A stretch of 50,968 nucleotides of DNA from Bacteroidaceae bacterium (GTDB lineage: Bacteria; Bacteroidota; Bacteroidia; Bacteroidales; Bacteroidaceae). The notes beneath the pieces are model-generated. The model worked only from the letters and a program-made list of their open reading frames with translations, was not told the origin of the DNA and did no database searches. This document shows positions 35,093 through 45,499 of this stretch, piece by piece. The stretch covers positions 1 through 50,968 of the forward strand of contig JAGAAS010000082.1 of NCBI GenBank assembly GCA_017615125.1. The letters run 5' to 3'. Made by a program: the position numbers and the translations under genes. Every line of letters begins with the position of its first letter. Positions within the stretch are counted from its first letter, which is position 1.

Positions 35093-35179
35093 TTGAGCAT
35101 ATTTTACTATGCTCTTCCTCTGTCGCGACTCACCAGAACATGAGCAAACTCTGTTCTGGTTTCGCTGCTCCATCGGTTC

Positions 35180-35262
35180 TCCAAAAAAATTATTCTTTCT
35201 TCATCTCGCCGGCTTCTTTCTTCATATGGCGAGATTCCTTCTCCATAAATTTTTAATCTTTG
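35180..35262 (-). repeat. Interspersed intergenic repeat, copy 6, with an 18-codon mini-ORF
   Basis: On the minus strand, from the ATG at 35246 to the TAA at 35192-35190, the frame encodes MEKESRHMKKEAGEMKKE. The DNA closely matches copy 2 (GGAGAAGGAAT, then ATGAAGAAAGAAGCCGGC, GAGAT and a GAAAGAA tail). Copy 2 ends in ATTTAG where this copy has ATGAAGAAAGAATAA. The copy lies in the gap between yidC and the TlpA-like gene; the rest of that 363-bp gap holds the yidC terminator and the tlpA promoter. Confidence 0.75.
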
Positions 35263-35316
35263 TCCATCTTGTGAGATTTGTACAACATACCCCTTTACTG
35301 AAATAAGGAGGTTTTC

Positions 35317-35348
35317 TTTGCAATAACGAAAAAAAACTCATAACTTTG
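35317..35348 (+). promoter_or_regulatory. Promoter of the TlpA-like lipoprotein gene
   Basis: TTTG (35317-35320), a 20-nt spacer and TAACTTTG (35341-35348) match the Bacteroidota -33/-7 consensus very well. The -7 box ends 34 nt before the ATG at 35383. Confidence 0.75.
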
Positions 35349-35382
35349 TCAACAAAACAAATTAGATAGAATTCTTTACACC

Positions 35383-36771
35383 ATGAAAAACAGAACATTA
35401 ATCGTGCTTTTTTTGGCCTTCATCGGAGTTGTAGGCTGTACGATAGACAAGAAGCAACAACTTGAAGACTTCGTTCCACATTGGGACAAATGCATGTTTT
35501 CCAATCAGATCATCTATCCTGACGATAGCATCGGCTACCTTCCCATCGACCTTGACGGACTTACCTCAAGCGTTGCCAACATTTCCGACTTCGAATACAA
35601 GGATGGAAAACTGGAAGCCAATATGTATGTTCCGAAAATCGTTCCCGTGTACTGCGCGCAAATGGATGGCGTGATTCCCCTTTTGCTTGTTCCTGGAAAA
35701 GAATCCGGATTAAGAATAGACGTGCAAGCATGTGAGAAAAGCGACAATCCCATTCACGACGCCTCTTGCTGGCAGTTCTCGGGAGAGTTGGCAGACTTGA
35801 ACGAGGTGCTGGTAACGGAATTTGACAATTTATTACCCTTGGGAATTTCTTCGTGGTACGAAAAAGGAATGAGCGAAGAAGCCTTTCATGATAGCCTGTG
35901 GAATGGTATCAGCTTGCTGAAACAGCAGTACGAACGATCAGCCTACTCCGAGAGGCAGAAAGAATTTATCCGTGTAATGCTTGAACGAAGGTATGTTTGT
36001 CTATACACCCTCGGGCGTAGTCTTGGCTTCTCGCTTGAAGACAAGCATGCTCAGGAGCTAGAGTTTTTCCGCGACGGACGAACGTTCTACGCCATCAGTT
36101 CTGGCCTGCCGCTGCCATATCTGAAAGCCAACAATGTAGAAGGAAAGATGAAAGACTGGATGGAAGCAATGAAAGTGGCTCAGTCGTTAGCGGAAAAAAT
36201 GCAAAGCGCAACCGAACCCTTCCCTTCGGCAGCATTTGACACCATTCCAGAGCCCTTCCGCTCCGATCTACTTACCCTCAATGATACGATAAGAAACCAG
36301 GCTGCCCGATGGGAACAATCTTCCAAGCAGATAACAGCCCAGAGACCTATCGTCTTAAACGGCATCCAGCCGAACCCAGATGTCGCAGCAGAGGACTTGT
36401 TCCCTTATTTCGTTAAGAGCCACGAAGGAAGTGTAATCTTCATCGACTGCTGGGCAACATGGTGCGGGCCTTGCTTAAAAGGTATCGAGGCAATGAAACC
36501 ATTGAAGAAGAAGCTTGCAGGTAAAGATGTGGTTTTCATCTATTTAACAAGCACGACAAGCCCATTGAACGAATGGGAGAAGAAAACGAGGGAAATATAT
36601 GGGCTTCACTATCGTCTGTCCGAAGACACGTGGAATAAAATTAAAGGAAAGAACGGGATTCCGCAATACTTTATTTTTGACCGTAAAGGAAAGAAAATCT
36701 ATGAAAGAGTGGGATACGGGAATGGAGTCTTAGATGAGATAACTGACGCTATTTCAAATGCATTACCCTAA
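35383..36771 (+). CDS. TlpA-like thioredoxin-fold lipoprotein
   Basis: The first 19 residues end in the lipobox VVGC (C19), so this 462-residue protein is a lipoprotein. A mostly helical, family-specific domain spans 20-330 and a TlpA/thioredoxin domain spans 340-460. The redox motif WCGPC is at residues 360-364 (IDCWATWCGPC), with YLTSTTSPLNEWEKK and GIPQYFIFDRKGKK following. It should reduce or shuffle disulfides at the outer envelope. Many Bacteroidota have large sets of these. The partner is unknown. A well-formed promoter lies upstream and a strong bidirectional terminator downstream. Confidence 0.9.
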   Translation: MKNRTLIVLFLAFIGVVGCTIDKKQQLEDFVPHWDKCMFSNQIIYPDDSIGYLPIDLDGLTSSVANISDFEYKDGKLEANMYVPKIVPVYCAQMDGVIPLLLVPGKESGLRIDVQACEKSDNPIHDASCWQFSGELADLNEVLVTEFDNLLPLGISSWYEKGMSEEAFHDSLWNGISLLKQQYERSAYSERQKEFIRVMLERRYVCLYTLGRSLGFSLEDKHAQELEFFRDGRTFYAISSGLPLPYLKANNVEGKMKDWMEAMKVAQSLAEKMQSATEPFPSAAFDTIPEPFRSDLLTLNDTIRNQAARWEQSSKQITAQRPIVLNGIQPNPDVAAEDLFPYFVKSHEGSVIFIDCWATWCGPCLKGIEAMKPLKKKLAGKDVVFIYLTSTTSPLNEWEKKTREIYGLHYRLSEDTWNKIKGKNGIPQYFIFDRKGKKIYERVGYGNGVLDEITDAISNALP

Positions 36772-36798
36772 AACGAAATAGCATAATTACTGAATCAT

Positions 36799-36843
36799 AA
36801 AAGGAAGTGTGGCAAGTTTTTGCTTGCCACGCTTCCTTTTTCT
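36799..36843. terminator. Bidirectional terminator between the tlpA-like gene and atpG
   Basis: AAGGAAGTGTGGCAAG (36801-36816) pairs with CTTGCCACGCTTCCTT (36823-36838), a 16-bp stem with one mismatch and a 6-nt loop. T-rich tracts lie on both sides. It serves the tlpA-like gene and, from the other side, the atp operon. Confidence 0.9.
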
Positions 36844-36868
36844 AACTCTGGTTTTAACGCGAAGTAAA

Positions 36869-37804
36869 TCAGCGCTGAAGCCCACCCACCAAATCGAGAA
36901 TTTCTGCGGTAATCTTCTGTTGTCTCGTCTTGTTGTACTCAAGAGTCAGTTCGTCAAGCAGTTTCTCTGCGTTGTCGCTCGCTATCTGCATAGCAACGGT
37001 TCGTGCCGCATGCTCGGCAGCATTTGCGTCAAGCAGCACGGTATAGATCTTCTGCAACAAAACCTTGGGGAGAAGCTCCCTGATGAGCTCTTCTGAAGAA
37101 GGCTCCACGATGAGCTGCTCTGCATCGTCAACGGGTGCTGCCGACGTTGCGTTGACAAACAACGCATCGGACGAGTCCAAAGGAAGCCACGTTTCCTGCA
37201 AAGTAGGCTGGTTGGAATTGGACGCGTAGTGATTGTAGAGCAAGATTACCTTCGTGATACGTCCTTCAACATACTCGTTCATCAGCTTCTTGCCCAACGC
37301 GGAAGCCTCTTCGTAGTTGGGATGCTCAGCCAGATGCGCATAATCCTTTTCCTGCTCGAATCCTTGCTTGCGCGCAGCTGCAGCAATCTTCTTCCCGATA
37401 GCATATACTTCTATGTCATTGTTCGTTACCCCCTCGTTGTTCAACCCTTCTATAACCTTCTTGAAGTATTTGATAACGTTGGCATTGAATCCTCCGCATA
37501 GCGAGCTGTTGGAAGAAAAAACGACGATGGCTACGCGCTGCTGAATGGGAGTTTCGTCTATCTCCAGCCCGTCTTCTGTATGCTTACGAGAACCGAAAAA
37601 AGTCCCCGCCTCCAACGTCTGAGCGCCATTTGCCAGAAGGTCGTTGAGGATAGCATGGAGCTTCTCCTCATAAGGATGCATGCCTTGGATGGCTTGTTGC
37701 GCATGATGCAGCTTGGCTGCCGACACCATCTTCATGGCCGACGTTATCTGCAGCGTGTTGCGCACCGAAGCAATCCGCGACTTAACTTCTTTCAGGCTTG
37801 CCAT
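36869..37804 (-). CDS. atpG: F1Fo ATP synthase gamma subunit
   Basis: This 311-residue gamma subunit is the rotor shaft of F1. It starts MASLKEVKSRIASVRNTLQI, the N-terminal coiled-coil half, and ends with the conserved EYNKTRQQKITAEILDLVGG. The middle is longer than E. coli gamma (287), with insertions near 75 and 195-215, as seen elsewhere in Bacteroidota. It is the last gene of the atp operon and follows atpA by 9 nt. A strong terminator lies downstream. Confidence 0.96.
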   Translation of the reverse strand: MASLKEVKSRIASVRNTLQITSAMKMVSAAKLHHAQQAIQGMHPYEEKLHAILNDLLANGAQTLEAGTFFGSRKHTEDGLEIDETPIQQRVAIVVFSSNSSLCGGFNANVIKYFKKVIEGLNNEGVTNNDIEVYAIGKKIAAAARKQGFEQEKDYAHLAEHPNYEEASALGKKLMNEYVEGRITKVILLYNHYASNSNQPTLQETWLPLDSSDALFVNATSAAPVDDAEQLIVEPSSEELIRELLPKVLLQKIYTVLLDANAAEHAARTVAMQIASDNAEKLLDELTLEYNKTRQQKITAEILDLVGGLQR

Positions 37805-37813
37805 AATCTTGCA

Positions 37814-39397
37814 TTAACGGTTGATGTCCTTCACTATCTCGGCTGCGGTCTGCTCAATGATGCGACGCACGTTGTCGTCAATCTTGCCTGCAGCCAGCGG
37901 CTCCAGCACGTCGGCACGATGGTGTGCACGAAGCTTCTCCAGGAATATCTCTTGGAAGTCGCGCACGCGGTTCAGAGGAATCTCGCGCATCAATGCGTTC
38001 GTTCCGCAGTAGAGAATAGCAATCTGTTCGCCCACAGGCATAGGACTGTACTGCGGCTGGATGAGAAGCTGATTGTTTTTGCGTCCCTTGTCGAGCGTTT
38101 GCGAAGTCACTGAGTCCATATCGCTGGAAAACTTTGTGAACGACTCCAGCTCGCGGTACTGAGCCTGGTCGAGCTTCAGCGTTCCAGCAACCTTCTTCAT
38201 GCTCTTCACCTGCGCCGAACCGCCCACACGCGATACGGAGATACCCACATTGATGGCAGGACGGAATCCCTGATTGAACAAATCCGTTTCAAGGAATATC
38301 TGTCCGTCGGTAATGGAGATGACGTTCGTTGGAATATAGGCCGAGACGTCTCCTGCCTGCGTTTCGATGATGGGAAGAGCTGTAAGCGAGCCTCCTCCCC
38401 TCACCTTGCCTTTCAGCGAAGGCGGCAGGTCGTTCATCTGCTCGGCAATCTCCTGCTGATCGATAATCTTGGCGGCACGCTCAAGCAGACGGCTGTGAAG
38501 GTAGAAGATATCACCTGGATAGGCTTCACGCCCGGAAGGACGACGGAGCACCAACGACACTTCGCGGTAGGCAACGGCCTGTTTGGAAAGGTCGTCGTAG
38601 ACAACAAGTGCAGCCCTACCCGTATCGCGGAAGTACTCGCCGATAGCAGCTCCCGCGAAAGGAGCATAGTACTGCAGCGCGGCGGGATCGGCAGCTGTTG
38701 CCGACACGACAATTGTGTAGTCCATAGCACCATATCTGCGGAGCGTATCGACGATGCTGGCTACCGTTGAGCCCTTCTGCCCGATAGCCACATAGATGCA
38801 GTAGACGGGCTTCCCGTTTTCGTAGTTGGCACGTTGGTTGATGATGGTGTCGATGGCGATAGCTGTCTTTCCTGTCTGCCTGTCGCCGATAATCAGCTCG
38901 CGCTGCCCGCGCCCGATGGGAATCATCGCGTCGATAGCCTTCAAGCCTGTCTGTAGCGGCTCGTTAACGGGTTGGCGGTAGATGACTCCAGGCGCCTTGC
39001 GCTCGAGCGGCATCTCCGTCAGCTCCCCGATGATGTCGCCGTGCCCGTCAATAGGCATTCCGAGGGGGTTGATGACGCGTCCGAGCATCTTTTCGCTCAC
39101 CTTGATGGAGGCGATGCGTCCTGTACGGCGTGCCGTCATCCCCTCCTTCACGCGGTCGGTGGAGCCCAGAAGTACTGCGCCTACGTTGTCTTCCTCCAGG
39201 TTCATGACAACAGCCATCAGCCCGTTGTCGAATTCAAGAAGTTCGCCTGCTTCCGCATTTGTCAAGCCGAAAAGACGCACAACGCCGTCGCTCACCTGCA
39301 TCACCTGCCCTACTTCCTCGTAGCGCACGTCGATGTCGATGTCACGCAATTGCTGCAGCAATACTTCTGATATCTCGCTTGGTTTCAGATTATCCAT
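37814..39397 (-). CDS. atpA: F1Fo ATP synthase alpha subunit
   Basis: This 527-residue alpha subunit has the P-loop GDRQTGKTA near residue 172 and the conserved [19 protein letters not shown] region. It also has [15 protein letters not shown], part of the alpha-beta interface. The N-terminal beta-barrel starts at [20 protein letters not shown]. Alpha binds nucleotide non-catalytically. It follows atpH by 4 nt. Confidence 0.97.
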   Translation of the reverse strand: MDNLKPSEISEVLLQQLRDIDIDVRYEEVGQVMQVSDGVVRLFGLTNAEAGELLEFDNGLMAVVMNLEEDNVGAVLLGSTDRVKEGMTARRTGRIASIKVSEKMLGRVINPLGMPIDGHGDIIGELTEMPLERKAPGVIYRQPVNEPLQTGLKAIDAMIPIGRGQRELIIGDRQTGKTAIAIDTIINQRANYENGKPVYCIYVAIGQKGSTVASIVDTLRRYGAMDYTIVVSATAADPAALQYYAPFAGAAIGEYFRDTGRAALVVYDDLSKQAVAYREVSLVLRRPSGREAYPGDIFYLHSRLLERAAKIIDQQEIAEQMNDLPPSLKGKVRGGGSLTALPIIETQAGDVSAYIPTNVISITDGQIFLETDLFNQGFRPAINVGISVSRVGGSAQVKSMKKVAGTLKLDQAQYRELESFTKFSSDMDSVTSQTLDKGRKNNQLLIQPQYSPMPVGEQIAILYCGTNALMREIPLNRVRDFQEIFLEKLRAHHRADVLEPLAAGKIDDNVRRIIEQTAAEIVKDINR

Positions 39398-39401
39398 ATT
39401 A

Positions 39402-39896
39402 TTAAACTATGCTTCTGTTTTTGTCGTCAAGTTCTGCTCGGATATTTTTCAGTTGGGTAGCAAGGGAGGCATCCAATCGCAAGTCGTCGATTCGCAGCAC
39501 GAATCCGCCGAGCAACTCGGGATTCACCTCTGTAGAGAAGTCCACTTTGGTATATCCTGCCCGCTGGAGGATGTCAAGGATCTTCTGCTGAAGGTCGTCT
39601 GTCGTTGTTGCCGAGGTAAGCGTAGCAGTCGTAATGCCCGCCATCCGGTTGTACTGATCGATGAACGACTGGAAGATGAAAGGCAGATAGGCCACACGCC
39701 CGTTCGATATCACCAGTTGCAGGAAGCGGTGCATCTCTTCGGAAAGGGATTTCACGCACGACGGGATTTTCTCCTCTTCGTCGAGCACGTCCATGAGGGT
39801 CAGCACCTCGGTGTGCACGACGTCGAGAGCATTCCGCTCGCGGGCAAAGGCGAGCAGCGCCTTAGCGTAGCGGTGTGCTATGTGTCCGATGTTCAT
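39402..39896 (-). CDS. atpH: F1Fo ATP synthase delta subunit
   Basis: This 164-residue delta subunit forms part of the peripheral stalk that holds alpha/beta still. It shows the helical N-terminal domain ([20 protein letters not shown]) and the conserved tail ([20 protein letters not shown]). It overlaps atpF by 4 nt and precedes atpA by 4 nt. Confidence 0.95.
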   Translation of the reverse strand: MNIGHIAHRYAKALLAFARERNALDVVHTEVLTLMDVLDEEEKIPSCVKSLSEEMHRFLQLVISNGRVAYLPFIFQSFIDQYNRMAGITTATLTSATTTDDLQQKILDILQRAGYTKVDFSTEVNPELLGGFVLRIDDLRLDASLATQLKNIRAELDDKNRSIV

Positions 39897-40390
39897 TGTG
39901 CGCTTTTCACTTCGTCAATGAGGGCGTCTATCAGTTCTGTCTGCTTGTTCTCTTCGGATAGTTCCCGTCGCACCAGCTTCTCGGCGATGGCGACGGAGAG
40001 GTCGGCCACTTCGCGTCGTACATCGCGCAAAGCGCTCTCCTTCTCCGCCTCGATGTCTTTCCGCGCTGCCGAGATCATGCCAGCCGTTTCGGCTTGAGCC
40101 TTCTCGCGTGCGCTGGCGATGATTTCATCGCGCGTGGATGCCGCTTCGGCCAGGATGCGCGACTGCTCTTTGCGAGTCTCGTCGATAAGCTTCTCCTGCT
40201 GTCCCGCAAGATCCCGTAGCTGGCGCTGGGCTTCCCGCGCGTCGGCAAGCGACTTCCCGATGTAGTCCGTTCGCTTGTTCACCATACCGGTAATCATAGG
40301 GAAGCCGAACTTTGCCAATAGGAAGAAGACGATGGCAAAGATGACTGTCATCCAAAAGAGGAGGCCAAAATCGGGGGTTACAAGTGACAT
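39893..40390 (-). CDS. atpF: F1Fo ATP synthase b subunit
   Basis: This 165-residue b subunit has one N-terminal membrane helix (LLFWMTVIFAIVFFLLAKFG) and a long charged coiled coil to the end (QRQLRDLAGQQEKLIDETRK, AQAETAGMISAARKDIEAEK). It dimerises to form the peripheral stalk. Start at 40390 (MSLVTPDFG); its end overlaps the atpH start by 4 nt. Confidence 0.95.
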   Translation of the reverse strand: MSLVTPDFGLLFWMTVIFAIVFFLLAKFGFPMITGMVNKRTDYIGKSLADAREAQRQLRDLAGQQEKLIDETRKEQSRILAEAASTRDEIIASAREKAQAETAGMISAARKDIEAEKESALRDVRREVADLSVAIAEKLVRRELSEENKQTELIDALIDEVKSAQ

Positions 40391-40428
40391 GTCTTTAACG
40401 GATTGTTAGTTGTCCGTCAGGTTGACGG

Positions 40429-40683
40429 TTAACGGAGGATACCAAGCAGGCAGACGAGGATGGCAAACAAGCAAGCGCCTTCCACGAGCGCGCCGATGAT
40501 GATGGCCGTCATGCGGTAGTGTCCTGCCTGTTCGGGCTGGCGTGCTCCTGCCTCGAGTGACGACTTACCGATGTTGCCGATACCGATGGCTGCTGCGATA
40601 GCGGCGACAGCAGCTCCGATGGCGCAACCTAACTTACCCAGGCCAACGCCTGCAGCGGCTTGAAGGATGATTACTGATAACAT
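40429..40683 (-). CDS. atpE: F1Fo ATP synthase c subunit
   Basis: This 84-residue c subunit has two membrane helices joined by the polar loop ARQPEQ. The ion-binding carboxylate is E68 in IIGALVEGACLF. By alignment to the sodium-type Ilyobacter ring, the sodium ligand Gln32 position is Ile here and the Ser after the Glu is Gly, so proton coupling is more likely. The helix-1 glycine pattern (AIGAAVAAIAAAIGIGNIG) is typical. Spacing to atpF is 38 nt. Confidence 0.95.
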   Translation of the reverse strand: MLSVIILQAAAGVGLGKLGCAIGAAVAAIAAAIGIGNIGKSSLEAGARQPEQAGHYRMTAIIIGALVEGACLFAILVCLLGILR

Positions 40684-40756
40684 AATGGTTTGTTTTTAGT
40701 GGTTTATGAATAAATGATATTGATTTTTCCTTTCTGAATATGATGGATTTCTTAAC

Positions 40757-41866
40757 TTATTCTGCTTCGGGTTGTTGGCGCGAGAGACCTATGAATACAC
40801 TCGACAGCATCGTGAAGACGTAGGCCTGCAGGAAGGCAACGAGCAACTCGAGGATGTCCATGAAGATGCCGAAGAGGACGGCGATAATCGTGAGCCCCCC
40901 GTTGAGCATCGCGCCCATCTGAGCTGTCAGGAAGATGACGGCAACGACGCCCAGCAGCATGATATGTCCCGCCATGATGTTCGCAAAGAGACGGACCATC
41001 AGGCTGAAGGGCTTCGTGAACATCCCGATAATCTCGATGAGGGGCATCAGGGGGAAGGCCTTCAGGAAGACGGGAACGTCGGGCCAGAGAATCTCCTTCC
41101 AGTAGTGCTTGTTGCCGAAGATGTTGACGGCAAGGAACGTGCAGACGGCGAGGAAGAGCGTGATGGCGATGTTTCCCGTCAGGTTGGCCCCGCCGGGGAA
41201 GAAGGGGATGATGCCCATCAGGTTGTTGATGAAGATGAAGAAGAAGGCCGTCAGCAGGTAGGGCGCGTAACGGTCGGCGTCCTTCCCTATGGCATCCTTG
41301 ATGATGTCGTTGTAAACCATCATCACCAACATCTCCATCAGTCCCACGATACCCGTCGGGACTTCCCTCAGCACATCGTGGTTGCGGTACCAGCGCGAGC
41401 ATCCCAGCACGAGCCACACGAGCAGCAGGCTGGTGATGATGAGCGAGAAGACATTCTTGGTGATGCTGATGTCCAGCGGCTTCAGGAGCGAGCCGTCGGG
41501 CAATACCTCCACGATTTTGCCCTCGTGCTTCTCTCCGCTCTGCGCTATGCGAAAGCCCTCGTAGGTCTCCCCTTCGGCAATGTGGTGCGACGAGAAGACG
41601 TGCCAACCCGTCTGTTTGCTCCGCACGATGACGGGTAGGTGAATGGCAACGGGCTTGCCCTTGATGGTGGTGATGTGCCACTCGTACGCGTCGCCGATGT
41701 GCCCGAAGATGTATTCGTTCATATCTATCTCGCCCGTCTGCTCGCCTGCGGCAGAGGTCTCCTCCTGCGCGGGAACGGGTTCCGCAGCCGTAGTGTCGTC
41801 GGCCCATGCTGTCGAGCACAAGCACAACAGAGCAATAAGGATGGATATGATTTTTGACTTTTTCAC
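40757..41866 (-). CDS. atpB: F1Fo ATP synthase a subunit with signal peptide
   Basis: This 369-residue a subunit starts with a cleavable-type signal (MKKSKIISILIALLCLCSTA, then WADD). A periplasmic N-terminal domain of about 120 residues follows, longer than in E. coli (271 in total) but normal for Bacteroidota. The membrane part carries MMVYNDIIKDAIGKDADRYA, MGIIPFFPGGANLTGNIAIT, KPFSLMVRLFANIMAGHIML (with the essential arginine in MVRLFAN) and VAFLQAYVFTMLSSVFIGLS. It forms the proton channel beside the c ring. Confidence 0.95.
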   Translation of the reverse strand: MKKSKIISILIALLCLCSTAWADDTTAAEPVPAQEETSAAGEQTGEIDMNEYIFGHIGDAYEWHITTIKGKPVAIHLPVIVRSKQTGWHVFSSHHIAEGETYEGFRIAQSGEKHEGKIVEVLPDGSLLKPLDISITKNVFSLIITSLLLVWLVLGCSRWYRNHDVLREVPTGIVGLMEMLVMMVYNDIIKDAIGKDADRYAPYLLTAFFFIFINNLMGIIPFFPGGANLTGNIAITLFLAVCTFLAVNIFGNKHYWKEILWPDVPVFLKAFPLMPLIEIIGMFTKPFSLMVRLFANIMAGHIMLLGVVAVIFLTAQMGAMLNGGLTIIAVLFGIFMDILELLVAFLQAYVFTMLSSVFIGLSRQQPEAE

Positions 41867-41882
41867 TTATACATCTTCTTTT

Positions 41883-42122
41883 TTATTCCACGCAAACGGT
41901 AACGATGTTTTCCTTCACTTCCGCGAAGCCTCCGTCGATCTCCATCGACTGGAAAACCTCGTCGCCGTCTGTTTTCCACTTTACCTCACCCCCCACGAGC
42001 GATGTCACGAGAGGTGCGTGGTTGACGAGCACCTCGAAGCGTCCCTTCTTGCCGGGAAGCTCTACGGCATCCACCTCGGCGGAGAGGAGTTCCATTTCTG
42101 GGGAGAGAACAAGCAATTTCAT
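41883..42122 (-). CDS. atpC: F1Fo ATP synthase epsilon subunit (short form)
   Basis: This 79-residue epsilon has the beta-sandwich domain only (MKLLVLSPEMELLSAEVDAV, ELPGKKGRFEVLVNHAPLV, GGFAEVKENIVTVCVE). The C-terminal helical domain, which inhibits ATP hydrolysis in other bacteria, is absent. Short epsilon subunits are common in this phylum. It lies between atpD and atpB, 107 nt after atpD; that gap contains the 8-bp tandem repeat. Confidence 0.92.
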   Translation of the reverse strand: MKLLVLSPEMELLSAEVDAVELPGKKGRFEVLVNHAPLVTSLVGGEVKWKTDGDEVFQSMEIDGGFAEVKENIVTVCVE

Positions 42123-42203
42123 ATTTATATTAAAGGAGTTAAGACGAAGAGGTTCATTTGATGCTTTCGCGCCTGGCCTTATGAGCCTTTCACCCGTTTA
42201 TCC

Positions 42204-43744
<1,541 letters not shown>

Positions 43745-43764
43745 TCATTTTTTCAGATTGGTTA

Positions 43765-43795
43765 CAAAGATAGTGCAAGACGAGCGAAGAACAAA
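43765..43795 (-). promoter_or_regulatory. Promoter of the atp operon
   Basis: On the minus strand TTTG (43795-43792), a 19-nt spacer and TATCTTTG (43772-43765) match the Bacteroidota consensus. The -7 box ends 27 nt before the atpD ATG. Confidence 0.8.
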
Positions 43796-44203
43796 ATAAA
43801 AACGAAGTTTTATTTTTTCTTCCGAGCCGCAGCCTATCTTAAACCGTAGGTTAAAGGTACGATTAAGAAGAGCGAAGAACAACTCGTGGTGTGATAGTGT
43901 AGCGTTCTTTCAAACAAGTTTTTTCCAGAGAGAACTTGGCTCTGTTAAAAATGTTTGTATATTTGCAGACGGAAAATGAAGGCGAAAAGGCCAACGAAGG
44001 CTAAAGGCTAAGAGGCCAAAGGCTAATTAACCGATTCACCCCTTGGCCAAGCGCGCAAGCGCTGATTCACCAGACGCGCAAGCGTCGATTAAACAATTAA
44101 ACAGTTCAACGATTAAACAGTTCAACAGTTCAACAATTAAACAATTCAGCAATTAGCCTATAGCCAGCAGCGAAGCTGCGATGAACCAATTAAAAGTATC
44201 AAT
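43796..44203 (+). other. Promoter and hairpin-rich, low-complexity leader of the 44204 gene
   Basis: This gap holds no gene. CTTG (43935-43938) and TATATTTG (43958-43965), 19 nt apart, form a promoter. The leader from about 43972 contains AAGGCTAA/GGCCAA repeats (43980-44025). Two GCAA-tetraloop hairpins follow: AGCGC-GCAA-GCGCT (44050-44063) and GACGC-GCAA-GCGTC (44073-44086). Next come ATTAAACA and GTTCAAC repeats (44088-44150), and a GCAGC-GAA-GCTGC hairpin (44167-44179) just before the gene. The function of this leader is unknown. Confidence 0.6.
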
Positions 44204-45454
44204 ATGAGTCTGAGAAAGTTACCTAAAAAGGTTGTTTGGAAAATCAGGAGTACGAAGTTCCTGCGCGATGTGGTGATGTCCGTCATCGGTACCACCATCT
44301 CCATCGCGCTGACCTTCGGAACGGCAGAGATGAAGAACGCGCAGAAGAAACAGCAAGACGGGCGCCGAACCGTGATGATGGTGGTGCACGATATGGACGA
44401 GAGTGTGAAGGCAATCCGCGATTTGTCAACACTCGAGGAGACAAACCGCGAGGTAGCGCTGTTTGTGATGAGCAAAATCGACAGCTTAAACACTCTTTCC
44501 GGCGACACCTTGACGGCGTTGCTGGAGTATATGCTGGAGGGCACGCCCTTCGACATCGACAACTCGAACGAGAAAATCTTCCAGAGCAGTCAGGACACCT
44601 GGAAAAACATCGCCAACAAGAGCGTCATCGACCTCATACAGGAGTTCTACCGTCACCGACGCGCAACCATCGAGGAAATCAACACGAACTTCCTCTTCAA
44701 GGCGCCCATCTCGAAAGAGAAAGAATACGAGCTGCTGCTGAGTACGCCCGATCATTACTTCCATAGCGGCAATGCCGACAAGTTGCTGAAGAAGACGCTG
44801 CAGGGCGACGAAGTAGACCTGTTCATGAAGTACTCTACCAGTCGGCAGAAGTACTATAACGACGTTGCCGACAACTGGCAGCGCGTCAGCGACCAATGCA
44901 AGTTCATGATGAGCATCACCGACGACGAGATGACTGCCTACATCGAGAATGCCAAACGTACAGGATCAAGCCTCACCCCCAAGCTGCTCGTAGGCAAGTG
45001 GATCGACACCTCACAATCCGATGCAAACCGCGAGACAATAGAGTTTTTCCGCGACAACACCTTCGTGCATACCTTATTCCACGAAACCTCCTCAAGCCTC
45101 TACTCGGGCCGTGTGAAGAGTGTCCGCACGATGCCTGGAACATGGGAGATCAGCGGCGACTCGCTCATACGCAACTACACCACAGGCGATCACTACGAGC
45201 TGGACACCAGCGAGATATCCTATACCGACGAGATGGCCGACACCGTAAAGAAAGTCATTGAACACAATCAACAACGCATCGCCGAGTTCAACGAGAAAGC
45301 CAAGACGACGTCGTTTGGGCGCAGGGCCAACCTCGTGTACATCGACAAGTCGGGCAACAAGATCGAGATGCACACCTATACAAAAGAGGAAGAGGAGATT
45401 ACACGCTACCTCGTGAGGGAAACGGAGAAGAAATCCCCCTCCGATGACAAATAA
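44204..45454 (+). CDS. Membrane-anchored protein with C-terminal lipocalin-like domain
   Basis: This 416-residue protein is of unrecognised family. It has a basic N-terminus, one membrane helix at about 24-40 (MSVIGTTISIALTFG), then a helical region (40-250) with coiled-coil character. The C-terminal beta-rich part starts at SLTPKLLVGKWIDTSQSDAN, near residue 258, and contains ETIEFFRDNTF and PGTWEISGDSLIRNYTTGDH. The GKW...TIEFF...GTW pattern recalls lipocalin-like DUFs. A few N-terminal features resemble DUF6090-type anchored proteins. Function is unknown. It has its own long, hairpin-rich leader and is followed by the GH43 gene after 45 nt, so the two may be cotranscribed. Confidence 0.75.
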   Translation: MSLRKLPKKVVWKIRSTKFLRDVVMSVIGTTISIALTFGTAEMKNAQKKQQDGRRTVMMVVHDMDESVKAIRDLSTLEETNREVALFVMSKIDSLNTLSGDTLTALLEYMLEGTPFDIDNSNEKIFQSSQDTWKNIANKSVIDLIQEFYRHRRATIEEINTNFLFKAPISKEKEYELLLSTPDHYFHSGNADKLLKKTLQGDEVDLFMKYSTSRQKYYNDVADNWQRVSDQCKFMMSITDDEMTAYIENAKRTGSSLTPKLLVGKWIDTSQSDANRETIEFFRDNTFVHTLFHETSSSLYSGRVKSVRTMPGTWEISGDSLIRNYTTGDHYELDTSEISYTDEMADTVKKVIEHNQQRIAEFNEKAKTTSFGRRANLVYIDKSGNKIEMHTYTKEEEEITRYLVRETEKKSPSDDK

Positions 45455-45499
45455 ATCGCTTTAATATTGACCATTCAACAACTTAAAAGACATATCCTT

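Noticed and set aside
40752-41825. 357-codon minus-strand frame overlapping atpB
   Set aside because: Alternative frame of atpB with low-complexity Arg/His-rich translation; the atpB frame carries the known motifs.
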